A stretch of 33,423 nucleotides of DNA from Novimethylophilus sp036504375 (GCF_036504375.1 NZ_DASXVH010000039.1:1-33423); one strand, 5' to 3'. Counted from the stretch's first letter, positions 9,141-17,384 are shown. Notes: a model not told the origin generated them from the sequence alone. Program-made: numbers and translations.

Positions 9141-9175
9141 GATTTCGTTGAGCCCGGTGATGAATTACTTATAAC

Positions 9176-9191
9176 TATACAGGTTTGTATA
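9176..9191. promoter_or_regulatory. Candidate TetR operator
   Basis: The 16-bp imperfect palindrome TATAC-AGGTTT-GTATA lies 36 bases upstream of the TetR start codon and overlaps a -10-like TATAGT on the minus strand. Its size and position fit an autoregulatory TetR operator. Binding is inferred, not shown. Confidence 0.4.
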
Positions 9192-9223
9192 TACTTAAAT
9201 GCCTAAAGTTGCGGTTGCCTGCA

Positions 9224-9946
9224 TTACAGCAGCATCGCTGCCGGCGGATAGTAGCAATCGACCCGCTGATAGAGCTGGTTCACCAGCACCAGGGTGGCCG
9301 GCAGCAGGTCGCTGCCGTTTCCGGAAACCACATTCTCCATATACACCGCGCGCTGCTCGGGCGGCAGCATCAATGCCTGGGGATAACCGCACTCTCCTTC
9401 CCGTATTTTATCGTGCATGTGGTACACCGCGGCAACCTGGTCTGGATTCAGCGTGTCAGGCGTCTTCGCCAACGCGACCGGGAGGGGAGCGAAGGAGAAT
9501 GCCTGCCGCTTTATATTGAAGGCAAAAACCGACAGCAGCAACATCATCGCCAGCGCTGTCGCGGAGATCACCATCACGCCCCGCATCGGCGCGCGGCCTC
9601 TCATTTGGCTGGCGATCAGCCGCTCGGCGGCAAGTCTGGCATGAGACAAGGCTTGCCGATCCGGATCGCGCAATTCCTCGCGCAGCGCCCCGAGCAGGAT
9701 GGAATACAACTGGCTTGCCAATGCCTCGGCATCGGCTGCGCCGGCCTTAACCGCGAGCTGTACGAGAAATGTCCTCAACCCGCTTTGCTCGGCATTGACC
9801 GGCGCCGCTTCCAACAAGCTCTGCCGCATGCCCGGCGCTTCGACCCAGTCCTGCAGGATATCGAATAGCGCCAGCATGCGCGCCTGGGGCGTAGTGCCGG
9901 CTTTTTGCGCCATACGCCGCAACCATCCGGAGGCCAGAATTTTCAT
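9224..9946 (-). CDS. Membrane-anchored protein with a TetR ligand-domain-like N-terminus
   Basis: A 240-residue protein that I do not recognise as a named family. Residues about 22-117 resemble the C-terminal domain of the neighbouring TetR protein: LALFDILQDWVEAPG against RLFDYVEEWLADPQ, and LSHARLAAERLIASQ against LEHARQAARILIESA. No helix-turn-helix precedes this part. One membrane helix (about 123-143, GVMVISATALAMMLLLSVFAF without the last residue or two) is followed by about 95 residues, probably periplasmic, with two Cys. The start is supported by AGGAG nine bases upstream of the ATG, so loss of the HTH is not a start-choice error. It begins 24 bases after the spermidine-synthase-like gene and is likely its operon partner. 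The function is unknown. Confidence 0.75.
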   Translation of the reverse strand: MKILASGWLRRMAQKAGTTPQARMLALFDILQDWVEAPGMRQSLLEAAPVNAEQSGLRTFLVQLAVKAGAADAEALASQLYSILLGALREELRDPDRQALSHARLAAERLIASQMRGRAPMRGVMVISATALAMMLLLSVFAFNIKRQAFSFAPLPVALAKTPDTLNPDQVAAVYHMHDKIREGECGYPQALMLPPEQRAVYMENVVSGNGSDLLPATLVLVNQLYQRVDCYYPPAAMLL

Positions 9947-9970
9947 CGGCTTCGATCTCCTGCTTCGACG

Positions 9971-10771
9971 TTAAACAATCAGCCGATTGGCTGTATTCAG
10001 GTTGTTGTCGCGCAAACGCTCGACAAAGTCAAGGAATTCGATGCGCAGCCCGGTTTGCAGCTGCTTGGCGCGTTCGCGCAGTGCTTTCCAGCGCAAATCG
10101 CCGGCATGGCGCTTGAAAGCGAAAATCACGATATTGCCCGGACGGCCGGTAGGCATCATCAACACCCGCCCGTCGAAGCTCTGCTCGATGCGCTGCAGGT
10201 AGACATCGAAATTCTTGTCGCTGCCCCACAGATTGACGACCAGCATGCCGTCCGCCGCCAGCGCCTCGGCGCAGCTATCGTAGAACCCCTGCGAGCTTAA
10301 GTCGGGCGCCAGGCCGTTGCTGTCGTAAGCGTCCAGCATCAGCACCTCGGCGCTGCGCGGGCTTTCCCGGATATACGCCGCGCCGTCGCCCTGCACGATA
10401 GAGAGGCGCTCGTCGTCCGCCGGCAAGCAGAACTGGTTGCGCGCCGCGGCCACCACGGCCGGGTTGAGCTCCACCGCGGTGACCCGCGTCCCCGGCAAAT
10501 GACGGTGGATATATTTAGGTATGGAACCGCCGCCCAGCCCGACCACGACCACCTCGCGCACCTCATCGCTGAACAACAGGAAGCACATCATGCCGCGCGT
10601 ATAGGTGAGTTCCAGTTCGAACGGCGCATTGATGCGCATTGCGCTTTGCACCGTCGCGTTGCCCAGATGCAATGCACGCACGCCGTCGATTTCGCTGATA
10701 TCGACGCTGGTGGTTTGCTCGGCATCGCGCTGCAGGAAGCGCCCTATGCGCCTTACGCCCTTGCCGAACAC
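9971..10771 (-). CDS. Spermidine-synthase-like (aminopropyltransferase fold) protein
   Basis: A 266-residue protein with a SAM-methyltransferase-type Rossmann fold of the spermidine synthase family. Family enzymes move an aminopropyl group from decarboxylated SAM to putrescine. Visible motifs are VVVGLGGGSIPKYIHRHLP (nucleotide-binding loop, about 76-93), the acidic strand end TAVELNP (Glu101), GDGAAYI, and the active-site region LDAYDSNG with GFYDSCAEAL. The canonical D-S-T-D-P is D-A-Y-D-S here, so the two Asp are kept but the loop is altered. Many such SpeE-like proteins are not proven polyamine enzymes. The start is a GTG at 10771 with GAGG seven bases upstream. No speD decarboxylase is adjacent. 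It is followed by the TetR-like membrane protein. Confidence 0.8.
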   Translation of the reverse strand: MFGKGVRRIGRFLQRDAEQTTSVDISEIDGVRALHLGNATVQSAMRINAPFELELTYTRGMMCFLLFSDEVREVVVVGLGGGSIPKYIHRHLPGTRVTAVELNPAVVAAARNQFCLPADDERLSIVQGDGAAYIRESPRSAEVLMLDAYDSNGLAPDLSSQGFYDSCAEALAADGMLVVNLWGSDKNFDVYLQRIEQSFDGRVLMMPTGRPGNIVIFAFKRHAGDLRWKALRERAKQLQTGLRIEFLDFVERLRDNNLNTANRLIV

Positions 10772-10880
10772 GAGCAGCCTCGGGCAGGGATTTGGAGTGC
10801 ATGCAACAAAATAAGCAGCGGCATTTCAATCAAGGGCATGACAAACGGACCGCCATTGTAAACTTCCCGCCGCCCAAGAC

Positions 10881-11465
10881 TCAATGCACGATGCCAGACA
10901 CCATCCTGCGCACCAGCCATACCACCAGCAGGCAACTCAAGCTGCCTGCCACCACGTCGGCAGGAAAATGTGCGCCCAGACTGATGCGGGACAGCCCCAC
11001 CCATGCCACGAACGCCACCGCCGCGTATCGCCCCGGACGTTTTAGCACCGGCCACAGGCTGGCTGCGATCAGCATCGCAAACGAGGCATGTCCGCTCGGC
11101 AGGCTGTGCTGCAGATTGAGCTCCGGATTGCCGACAACATACACCGCCCCCGGCGGCAGCGCGAGCGAAGGTCGCGGGAACAAAAACCAGCTTTTCAGCC
11201 CGCCGACCACCCAGCCGTCGACCAGATTGCCAAGCGCAAACACCGCGATCACGACGAACCACGGCATCAGCGCACGCTGCCCCTTGCGATGCAAGGCCCA
11301 TAGGGCGGCCGCTACGAGCACGCTCAGCCAGATCGCGAAGTTGGAATGCTCCGCCAGCAGCGAGCCCAGCAGCATGAAGCGGTCCAGGACTTCGTTGTGC
11401 CAGGCATTGACGGCCTTGAACAGCCAGACGTTGAGTCCGCCCCAATCGTAAAGAACAGCTTTCAT
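10881..11465 (-). CDS. PAP2-family membrane phosphatase
   Basis: A 194-residue polytopic membrane protein of the type 2 phosphatidic acid phosphatase superfamily. These enzymes remove phosphate from lipid phosphates such as undecaprenyl pyrophosphate or phosphatidylglycerol phosphate at the periplasmic face. The three signature motifs are present: KSWFLFPRP (K-x6-RP), PSGHA, and SRISLGAHFPADV (SR-x5-H-x3-D). About five membrane helices can be placed. The start ATG at 11465 shares a base with the stop of the DUF4337 gene (TGATG), so the two are translationally coupled. The exact lipid substrate cannot be told. Confidence 0.93.
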   Translation of the reverse strand: MKAVLYDWGGLNVWLFKAVNAWHNEVLDRFMLLGSLLAEHSNFAIWLSVLVAAALWALHRKGQRALMPWFVVIAVFALGNLVDGWVVGGLKSWFLFPRPSLALPPGAVYVVGNPELNLQHSLPSGHASFAMLIAASLWPVLKRPGRYAAVAFVAWVGLSRISLGAHFPADVVAGSLSCLLVVWLVRRMVSGIVH

Positions 11466-12034
11466 CAAGCCAACCAACCCATCCCGGCCATCACCAGCCC
11501 GCCGCCGGCTGCGGCCAGCGCCAGGCCAAACAGCCAGCGCCGGCGCGTCAACGCGGTGATCGAGGCGAGCGAGATCGCAATCTGGATCAGCGTCATGCCC
11601 TGCGCCAGCTTATGGTGCGGATGCATCGCCTGCTCGCTCAACTCGTCGGCCTTGCGTGATTCCTCATCCAGCTGCTCGGCCTTCTGCTTGATTTCCTTCT
11701 TCTCGGCATCGTATTTTGCGATCTGTTTGCGGTAATACTCCACGCGGTCTTTGGGTGCAAGATCGACGGAAACTTCCATGAGATGCTGCTTGGAGCTCTT
11801 GGCCTGGTAAAACGCCCACTGGTCCGAGGCCTGGGCTTTTTTGAGCACCGCTTCGTTCTTGTAGAGCATGGCCTGGTTCTGCGTGGCGCCGCCCTGATAG
11901 CTGACAATCGCGCCCACCGTGGACAGCACGGCGGTAAAAATCGCCACATACTGCGCCAATCCCGGGCCGTGCTCGGCCTCGTGTTCGACCGCGTGTTCGT
12001 GCGCGCCGTGCACGTGAAACTCTGAACCTGACAT
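11465..12034 (-). CDS. DUF4337 domain membrane protein
   Basis: A 189-residue protein matching the DUF4337 pattern. It has a His/Glu-rich N-terminus (HVHGAHEHAVEHEAEHG), a first membrane helix (about 28-48, with AIVSYQGGATQNQAMLYKNEA after it), a charged coiled coil with QWAFYQAKSSKQ and KYDAEKKEIKQKAEQLDEE, then two closely spaced C-terminal membrane helices. The function of the family is not known. The His-rich tail could bind metal, which fits its place 19 bases downstream of a magnesium-type ATPase gene, but this is inference. It is co-translated with the PAP2 phosphatase. Confidence 0.88.
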   Translation of the reverse strand: MSGSEFHVHGAHEHAVEHEAEHGPGLAQYVAIFTAVLSTVGAIVSYQGGATQNQAMLYKNEAVLKKAQASDQWAFYQAKSSKQHLMEVSVDLAPKDRVEYYRKQIAKYDAEKKEIKQKAEQLDEESRKADELSEQAMHPHHKLAQGMTLIQIAISLASITALTRRRWLFGLALAAAGGGLVMAGMGWLA

Positions 12035-12053
12035 ATGCTTCTCCTGTAGAAAT

Positions 12054-14816
12054 TTATTGCCAACCGAAGCGGCGGGCGTAAAACTGCTTCATTCCCTGCG
12101 TCAGCAGGATATAGCCGCTCAAGATCGCCAGCAACCATATAAAATAACTCGGCGGTAATGCCTGCAACTTGAAATAATGCGCGATCGGCGACATCGGCAG
12201 CAGGATGCCGGTCGCCATGATCAAGCCCGTCATCCCCAGCAGCGGCCATGCGGCCCGGCTGCCGACGAAGGGGAAATGCCGGCTGCGTATCATATGCACG
12301 ATCAGCGTCTGCGACAGCAACCCCTCGACGAACCAGCCCGACTGGAACAGGGTTTGATGCGCCGGCGTATTAGCGCCGAACACGAACCACATCACCGCAT
12401 AGGTCGAGATGTCGAATATCGAACTGATTGGGCCGAAATACAACATGAAGCGGCCGATATCGTCCGCATTCCACTTCTGCGGCTGGCGCAGGAACTCCTC
12501 GTCGACGTTGTCGAACGGGATCGCTACCTGCGAAACGTCGTACAGCAGGTTCTGCACCAGCAGGTGCAGCGGCAGCATCGGCAGGAAAGGCAGAAACGCA
12601 CTTGCCACCAGCACCGAGAACACATTGCCGAAGTTCGAACTGGCCGTCATCTTGATGTACTTGAGCATGTTGGCGAAAGTTTTGCGGCCTTCCTGCACGC
12701 CCTCTTCCAGCACCATCAGGCTTTTTTCCAGCAGGATAATGTCGGCTGCTTCCTTGGCGATATCCACCGCGGTATCCACCGAAATGCCGATGTCGGCGGC
12801 CCGCAAAGCCGGGGCATCGTTGATGCCGTCGCCCATGAAGCCGACCACATGGCCAGCTTCGTGCAGCACGCGCACCACGCGCTCCTTGTGCGCGGGCGTG
12901 AGCTTGGCGAACACCGTGGTGATGCGGGCGGCTTGCAGCAGTTCGGCGTCGGTCATCGCCTCCACGTCGGAGCCAAGCAGCATCGCGTCGGCCGAAAGGC
13001 CGACTTCATGGCAGATCTTGGCAGTGACGCGTTCGTTGTCGCCGGTGAGCACCTTGACCGTGACGCCGTGCTTGCTGAGCGCAGCCAGCGCGGGCGCCGC
13101 GGATTCCTTGGGCGGATCGAGGAAGGCGATATAGCCGATCAGCACCAGGTCGGCTTCATCGCCGATGGCGTAGACCTCACGCTCGGTCGGCATTTGCCGC
13201 GCGGCGACGGCAACGACCCGCAAGCCTTCGTCATTCAACGCGGCGGTTACTTGCCGCACCCTGGCGAGCAATTCCTGCGCCAGCGGTTCGTCGACCTCGC
13301 CGTGGCGCACCCGGGTGCAGACCGATAGAATCTCCTCGACCGCGCCCTTGCAGATCAACAGGTGGTAATCCTCGCGCACCCCGACCACCACCGACATCCG
13401 GCGCCGCTGGAAATCGAAGGGGATTTCGTCCACCTTGTGGTAATTGCTGGCGATATCGAGCTCGGCATGGATGTCGCCATGCTCGAGCACGGCCACGTCC
13501 AACAGGTTTTTCAGCCCGGTCTGGTAATAGCTGTTGAGATAGGCGTATTCCAGCACGTCGTCGGATTCCTCGCCCCAGACGCCGGTGTGGCGTTCGAGAA
13601 AAATCTTGTCCTGGGTCAGCGTGCCGGTCTTGTCGGTGCACAGCACGTCCATCGCGCCGAAGTTCTGGATCGCATCCAGGCGCTTGACGATGACCTTTTT
13701 GCGCGACAGCATCACCGCGCCCCTGGCGAGCGTGGAGGTAACTATCATCGGCAGCATTTCCGGCGTGAGTCCCACGGCGATCGACAGCGCGAACAGCGCG
13801 GCCTGTAACCAGTCGCCCTTGGTGAAGCCATTGATCAGCAGCACGATGGGCGTCATCACCAGCATGAAGCGGATCAAGAGCCAACTCACCTTGTTGACGC
13901 CGGCCTGAAAAGCAGTCGACGCGCGATCCACCGTCGTCACACGCTGGGCGAGCGCGCCGAAATAGGTGCTGTTGCCGGTGCCGATCACCATCGCCGTGGC
14001 GGAACCGCTGACCACGTTGGTGCCCATGAAGCAGATGTTTTCGAGATCCAGCGGATTGCTGGCTTTGCTGTCTTTCTGCGCCACGAACTTTTCCACCGGC
14101 AGCGACTCCCCCGTCATTGCGGCCTGGCTGATGAACAAATCCTTGGCCGACAACACGCGCAAATCCGCCGGAATCATGTCGCCTGCGGAAAGCCGCACCA
14201 AGTCGCCCGGTACCAGCAGCCTGATCGGGGTTTCCACCGTTTTCGGCCCCTTGGGGTGCAGCGTGGCGCCGAAGTAGCGCAAGGCTTCCTCGGCGGCGTC
14301 TTCCGCGGGGTCGCGCCGGATCACCGTCGCGGTATTGCTTACCATGGCCTTGAGCTTGTCCGCCGCCTCGTTGGAGCGTGCTTCCTGCACGAAGCGCATC
14401 AGCGTGGAAAGTACCACCATCGCCGAAATGACGATTGCCGCCTTCATATCCTCGGTGTAATAGGAAATCACCGCGAGCACGGTCAGCAGCAGGTTGAACG
14501 GGTTCTTGTAGCAGTACCACAGATGCGTCCACCAGCGCAGCGGCTTTTCATGTTCCACTTCGTTGAGCCCGACCCGTTCGCGCACCGCTTCCGCCTGCGA
14601 TTCGGTCAAACCGTCCGGGTGCGTGCCGAACTGGTCCAGCAACGCTTCCGGCTTGGCATTGGCCGCCGTGAACAATGTCTGCGCCAGCGTGGGCGGGAGT
14701 TCCTTGATCGCGGTGGCGCTAACCGACTCCAGAATCGCCAGGCGACGGAAATGCCTGGCGATGCCGCGCGTGCGCACAAATCCGACGAAAATATGTCTGA
14801 GGAAACTGAAGCTCAT
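12054..14816 (-). CDS. mgtA: Magnesium-translocating P-type ATPase
   Basis: A 920-residue type III P-type ATPase, the MgtA/MgtB class, which imports Mg2+ across the inner membrane. Order of motifs: cation ATPase N-terminal domain (about 60-110), TGES actuator loop (235-238), the M4 motif GLTPEMLPMIVT (349-360) typical of magnesium ATPases, the phosphorylation site CTDKTGTL (Asp395), KGAVEE in the nucleotide domain, LTGDNERV, and GDGINDAPALRAADIGISV. The C-terminal part has about six membrane helices including NPFDN-like AIPFDNVDEEF. The length is close to E. coli MgtA (898). It leads a likely operon with DUF4337 and PAP2 genes. No mgtL-like leader peptide was recognised in the 132-base upstream gap. 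Confidence 0.95.
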   Translation of the reverse strand: MSFSFLRHIFVGFVRTRGIARHFRRLAILESVSATAIKELPPTLAQTLFTAANAKPEALLDQFGTHPDGLTESQAEAVRERVGLNEVEHEKPLRWWTHLWYCYKNPFNLLLTVLAVISYYTEDMKAAIVISAMVVLSTLMRFVQEARSNEAADKLKAMVSNTATVIRRDPAEDAAEEALRYFGATLHPKGPKTVETPIRLLVPGDLVRLSAGDMIPADLRVLSAKDLFISQAAMTGESLPVEKFVAQKDSKASNPLDLENICFMGTNVVSGSATAMVIGTGNSTYFGALAQRVTTVDRASTAFQAGVNKVSWLLIRFMLVMTPIVLLINGFTKGDWLQAALFALSIAVGLTPEMLPMIVTSTLARGAVMLSRKKVIVKRLDAIQNFGAMDVLCTDKTGTLTQDKIFLERHTGVWGEESDDVLEYAYLNSYYQTGLKNLLDVAVLEHGDIHAELDIASNYHKVDEIPFDFQRRRMSVVVGVREDYHLLICKGAVEEILSVCTRVRHGEVDEPLAQELLARVRQVTAALNDEGLRVVAVAARQMPTEREVYAIGDEADLVLIGYIAFLDPPKESAAPALAALSKHGVTVKVLTGDNERVTAKICHEVGLSADAMLLGSDVEAMTDAELLQAARITTVFAKLTPAHKERVVRVLHEAGHVVGFMGDGINDAPALRAADIGISVDTAVDIAKEAADIILLEKSLMVLEEGVQEGRKTFANMLKYIKMTASSNFGNVFSVLVASAFLPFLPMLPLHLLVQNLLYDVSQVAIPFDNVDEEFLRQPQKWNADDIGRFMLYFGPISSIFDISTYAVMWFVFGANTPAHQTLFQSGWFVEGLLSQTLIVHMIRSRHFPFVGSRAAWPLLGMTGLIMATGILLPMSPIAHYFKLQALPPSYFIWLLAILSGYILLTQGMKQFYARRFGWQ

Positions 14817-14847
14817 TGGTTTCTCGGATTTTTTAGGGTTGGGACGG

Positions 14848-14853
14848 ATAATA
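14848..14853 (-). promoter_or_regulatory. Candidate -10 element upstream of mgtA
   Basis: On the minus strand TATTAT (14853-14848) lies 31 bases before the mgtA ATG. No good -35 sits at the expected distance, which would fit an activator-dependent promoter. Motif inspection only. Confidence 0.3.
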
Positions 14854-14948
14854 TGTCAGAAAAATGAAGCTTCCATTACGAAATCAAACATCGCAATAGG
14901 GGCCGCTTCATAAGCCCGCAAAGATAATCCCTCAAGCTGACAAAAGAC

Positions 14949-15407
14949 TTACACACAAGCCGACCATTGCGGGATCATCGCCGCCTGACCGTAATATTTA
15001 CCCCGCTCGTCCAGCAGATTCCACACCGTCGCGTTGAGGATCATGAATTTACGGCCATCCCCGGCAATGCGTGTTCCAGAATAGCCCTCGATATAGCCGT
15101 CGCGGCTCACCTGCTCCATGAGACGGGCGCGCTTGCCCTGCTCCGTTGGTTCGGCGGACAGGCGGGAAGGCCATTCGGTAAACTGCTCCAGCGTCACGCC
15201 GAACAACCGCAATGCGGCACGATTGGCATAATTGAACACGGGGTCTGGCTGGATATCGTGCGAAACGACCGCGAACGACGTTTTGTCCAGCCATTGCACC
15301 GCATCTTCTCCGGATATTTCCGCGGTAAGCAACGTCCTGCCTGTCCAATGCCGATAGCTCTCCTGCAAAATAGCCACATGCTGCGGCAAATCGATAACAG
15401 AAGCCAT
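14949..15407 (-). CDS. MEKHLA/PAS-like domain protein
   Basis: A 152-residue soluble protein of the MEKHLA type, a PAS-related fold named from plant HD-ZIP III proteins and found alone in many bacteria. Diagnostic stretches are HVAILQESYRHWTGRTLL near the N-terminus, the PAS core FNYANRAALRLFGVTLEQF, and WNLLDERGKYYGQAAMIPQW at the end. The role of such stand-alone proteins is not established; small-ligand or redox sensing is a guess. The ATG at 15407 is chosen because MASVIDLPQHV matches family starts; an in-frame extension to 15458 would overlap the divergent transporter gene. The gap to that divergent gene is only about 20 bases. Confidence 0.85.
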   Translation of the reverse strand: MASVIDLPQHVAILQESYRHWTGRTLLTAEISGEDAVQWLDKTSFAVVSHDIQPDPVFNYANRAALRLFGVTLEQFTEWPSRLSAEPTEQGKRARLMEQVSRDGYIEGYSGTRIAGDGRKFMILNATVWNLLDERGKYYGQAAMIPQWSACV

Positions 15408-15427
15408 GTCATGCCTCTTGTGATAAA

Positions 15428-15817
15428 TTGCGCTGGATTCTAACTCCAATACTGCCAACCTTGTCTCCGCTCGCCATTTTCTTCTGGATATTGAACATCA
15501 CGCTGGACACCGCCGGCCATCTGGCCTTCAAGTCCGCGGCCATCGCCGAGCACGAAACCGAGTGGCAGCGCTGGAAAGTGATGCTGTCGTCGCTGCCGCT
15601 GTGGATAGGCATCGCCTGCTTTTGTCTGGAGTTCGTGGTCTGGCTGGCGCTGCTGTCGCTGGTGCCGCTGTCGCTGGGCATGCTGGTGGGCTCGATCAAC
15701 GTCGTCATCGTGATGGTCGCGGGCAAGCTGCTGTTCAATGAGCGGCTGGACCGGATGCGGGTGGCGGGAATGTGGCTGATTACCCTTGGCGTCGCCCTGG
15801 CCGGGGGCTTCGCATGA
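15428..15817 (+). CDS. Small DMT/EamA-type membrane protein, first of a pair (ArnE/ArnF-like size)
   Basis: About 129 residues with four predicted membrane helices (LSPLAIFFWILNITLDTAG, LPLWIGIACFCLEFVVWLAL, PLSLGMLVGSINVVIVMVAG, MRVAGMWLITLGVALAGGFA without flanks). This is the half-size drug/metabolite transporter layout of EmrE, ArnE and ArnF. Such proteins usually work as dimers, here presumably with the next gene, which starts within this stop codon (ATGA). The start is uncertain: no ATG is in frame, so a TTG at 15428 or another TTG at 15461 must be used. Its downstream partner and a DegT aminotransferase recall the arn operon, where ArnE/ArnF flip undecaprenyl-phosphate-aminoarabinose; the substrate here is unknown. 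Confidence 0.82.
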   Translation: MRWILTPILPTLSPLAIFFWILNITLDTAGHLAFKSAAIAEHETEWQRWKVMLSSLPLWIGIACFCLEFVVWLALLSLVPLSLGMLVGSINVVIVMVAGKLLFNERLDRMRVAGMWLITLGVALAGGFA

Positions 15818-16197
15818 GCACGCGCCGCTTCTACATCCTCGGCTTCGGCGCACTGATGCTGTTCGATACGCTGACGCAAGTCTCGTTCAAGCTGGCCTCC
15901 ACCCATGCCGGCGAGTTTGTACTGAGTACCACCTGGCTGTGGGAGGTGTTCTTCAACCCGTGGATCTACGGCGCCGTCGTCGGCTACATCGGCGCTTTCA
16001 TCACCTGGATGACGCTGCTCAAGCATGCGCCGGTCGGCCCCGCCTTCGCCGCGTCGCACCTCGAAGTCGTCACCGTGCTGGCGATTTCGGTGCTGTATTT
16101 CGGCGAACACCTGTCGGCGATGCAGGTCGTCGGCGGGCTGTTCATCGTGGCGGGGATCGTTTGTTTAAGCAAAAGCGAAGCGGAGCATCCGCATTGA
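15814..16197 (+). CDS. Small DMT/EamA-type membrane protein, second of a pair
   Basis: A 127-residue four-helix membrane protein, close to ArnF in size. It begins MSTRRFYILGFGALMLFDT, and the loop TQVSFKLASTHAGEF corresponds to the conserved first-helix region of half-size DMT proteins. The segment LKHAPVGPAFAASHLEVVTVLA fits the third helix with its characteristic small residues. The ATG overlaps the previous stop by ATGA. Its own stop overlaps the TTG start of the DegT aminotransferase, so all three are translationally linked. The pair probably forms an antiparallel heterodimer that exports or flips a small or lipid-linked substrate. That function is inferred from size and context only. Confidence 0.85.
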   Translation: MSTRRFYILGFGALMLFDTLTQVSFKLASTHAGEFVLSTTWLWEVFFNPWIYGAVVGYIGAFITWMTLLKHAPVGPAFAASHLEVVTVLAISVLYFGEHLSAMQVVGGLFIVAGIVCLSKSEAEHPH

Positions 16198-17378
16198 GGG
16201 AGATACCCCCCACTGCCGGACTGCCGCTGACATGGCGCGACCTGCTCCCCGCCAGCGCCGATTTCGAGCGCGAACTGGCCGATTTTCTCGATATTCCCGC
16301 GGTACAGATCGAATGCTCCGGCACCGCCGCGCAGATCGTCACGCTCACCGCGCTCAAATGCACGAGTAATCGCCGCAAAGTCATCCTCCCCGCCTACACC
16401 TGTCCGCTGGTCGCGCTTGCCGTGCTGCATTGCGGCCTCACACCGGTGCTGTGCGACCTGCGCCCCGACCATTTCGACCTCGACCATGAACATCTCGCCG
16501 CGCTATGCGATGAAAACACGCTCGCCATCATCGCCACCCACCTCGGCGGCCGCGTGGCCGATCTCGCGCCGGTGCTGGAAATCGCCCATAACAGCCGGGC
16601 CTACGTCATCGAAGACGCCGCGCAATCGCTGGGCGCAACCTGGCAAAGCCAGCCGGTCGGCATGGCGGGCGACGCCGGGTTCTACAGTCTCGCGGTGGGC
16701 AAAGGGCTGACCACTTACGAAGGCGGCATTCTGCTGGCACGCGACGAAGCCCTGCGCCGCCGGCTGCGCGCCACCGCCGGCGAGATCGCCCCATTCAAAT
16801 GGGGCTGGGAACTGCGCCGCAGCCTGGAATTGCTGGGCTATGCCGCGTTATACCAACCGTGGGGTCTGCCGCTGGCCTACGGCCTGCCGCTGCGCCGCGC
16901 CTTGAAGCGAGGCGAGCTGATCGAAGCCGTTGGCGACGATTTCTCCGATGACATCCCGCTGCATCGAGTCGGCCGCTGGCGCAAAGCCATCGGCGCCAGT
17001 GCGCTGCAACGCATGCCCGGCTTTCTGGCAATCTTGCGGCAACAGGCGGCGCAACGAATCGCAAAACTGGCCGCCATCCCCGGCATCACCGTCATCACCG
17101 ACGCGCCGGACGGACAAGGCGTATGGCCGTTCTTCATGGTGCTGATGCCCACGCCAAAAGCGCGTGACGCTGCGCTGGGCAGGCTGTGGGCCGCGGGCCT
17201 GGGCGTGAGCCGTCTCTACATTCACGCCCTGCCGGATTATCCCTATCTTGCTGCGAAACTCGCCCAGCCCGAAATTCCCAATGCCCGCGATTTCGCCGCG
17301 CGCATGCTGACGATTTCCAACAGCCCGTGGCTGGGCGACAAGGATTTCGCGAACATCTGTTCCGAACTTAGAAGATAA
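16194..17378 (+). CDS. DegT/DnrJ/EryC1-family aminotransferase
   Basis: A 394-residue PLP enzyme of the family that aminates keto-sugars (ArnB, WecE, PglE) or related metabolites. Visible are the N-terminal CSGTAAQIVTLTAL (phosphate-binding turn), PAYTCPLVALAV, the PLP-ring Asp in EDAAQSLGA (Asp141) and the Schiff-base Lys170 in SLAVGKGLTTYEGG. The usual HxxK context is altered to AVGK. The start is a TTG at 16194 overlapping the previous stop, supported by GGAG eight bases upstream; longer extensions run through the transporter gene. No sugar-nucleotide gene is near, so a non-sugar substrate is possible. Confidence 0.88.
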   Translation: MREIPPTAGLPLTWRDLLPASADFERELADFLDIPAVQIECSGTAAQIVTLTALKCTSNRRKVILPAYTCPLVALAVLHCGLTPVLCDLRPDHFDLDHEHLAALCDENTLAIIATHLGGRVADLAPVLEIAHNSRAYVIEDAAQSLGATWQSQPVGMAGDAGFYSLAVGKGLTTYEGGILLARDEALRRRLRATAGEIAPFKWGWELRRSLELLGYAALYQPWGLPLAYGLPLRRALKRGELIEAVGDDFSDDIPLHRVGRWRKAIGASALQRMPGFLAILRQQAAQRIAKLAAIPGITVITDAPDGQGVWPFFMVLMPTPKARDAALGRLWAAGLGVSRLYIHALPDYPYLAAKLAQPEIPNARDFAARMLTISNSPWLGDKDFANICSELRR

Positions 17379-17384
17379 GCTGAT

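Noticed and set aside
10753..10839. Possible 28-residue hydrophobic leader peptide (MPLIEMPLLILLHALQ...) overlapping the spermidine-synthase-like start
   Set aside because: No ribosome-binding site and no attenuator-like structure after it; the stretch may only be chance.
14864..14911. Inverted repeat ATGAAGC...GCTTCAT upstream of mgtA
   Set aside because: Seven-base arms 34 bases apart are easily expected by chance, and no known Mg2+ riboswitch or leader ORF pattern was recognised.
15786..16193. N-terminal extension of the DegT aminotransferase by up to 136 codons
   Set aside because: It runs through the second transporter gene in another frame and adds no family-like sequence; the TTG at 16194 has a proper ribosome-binding site.
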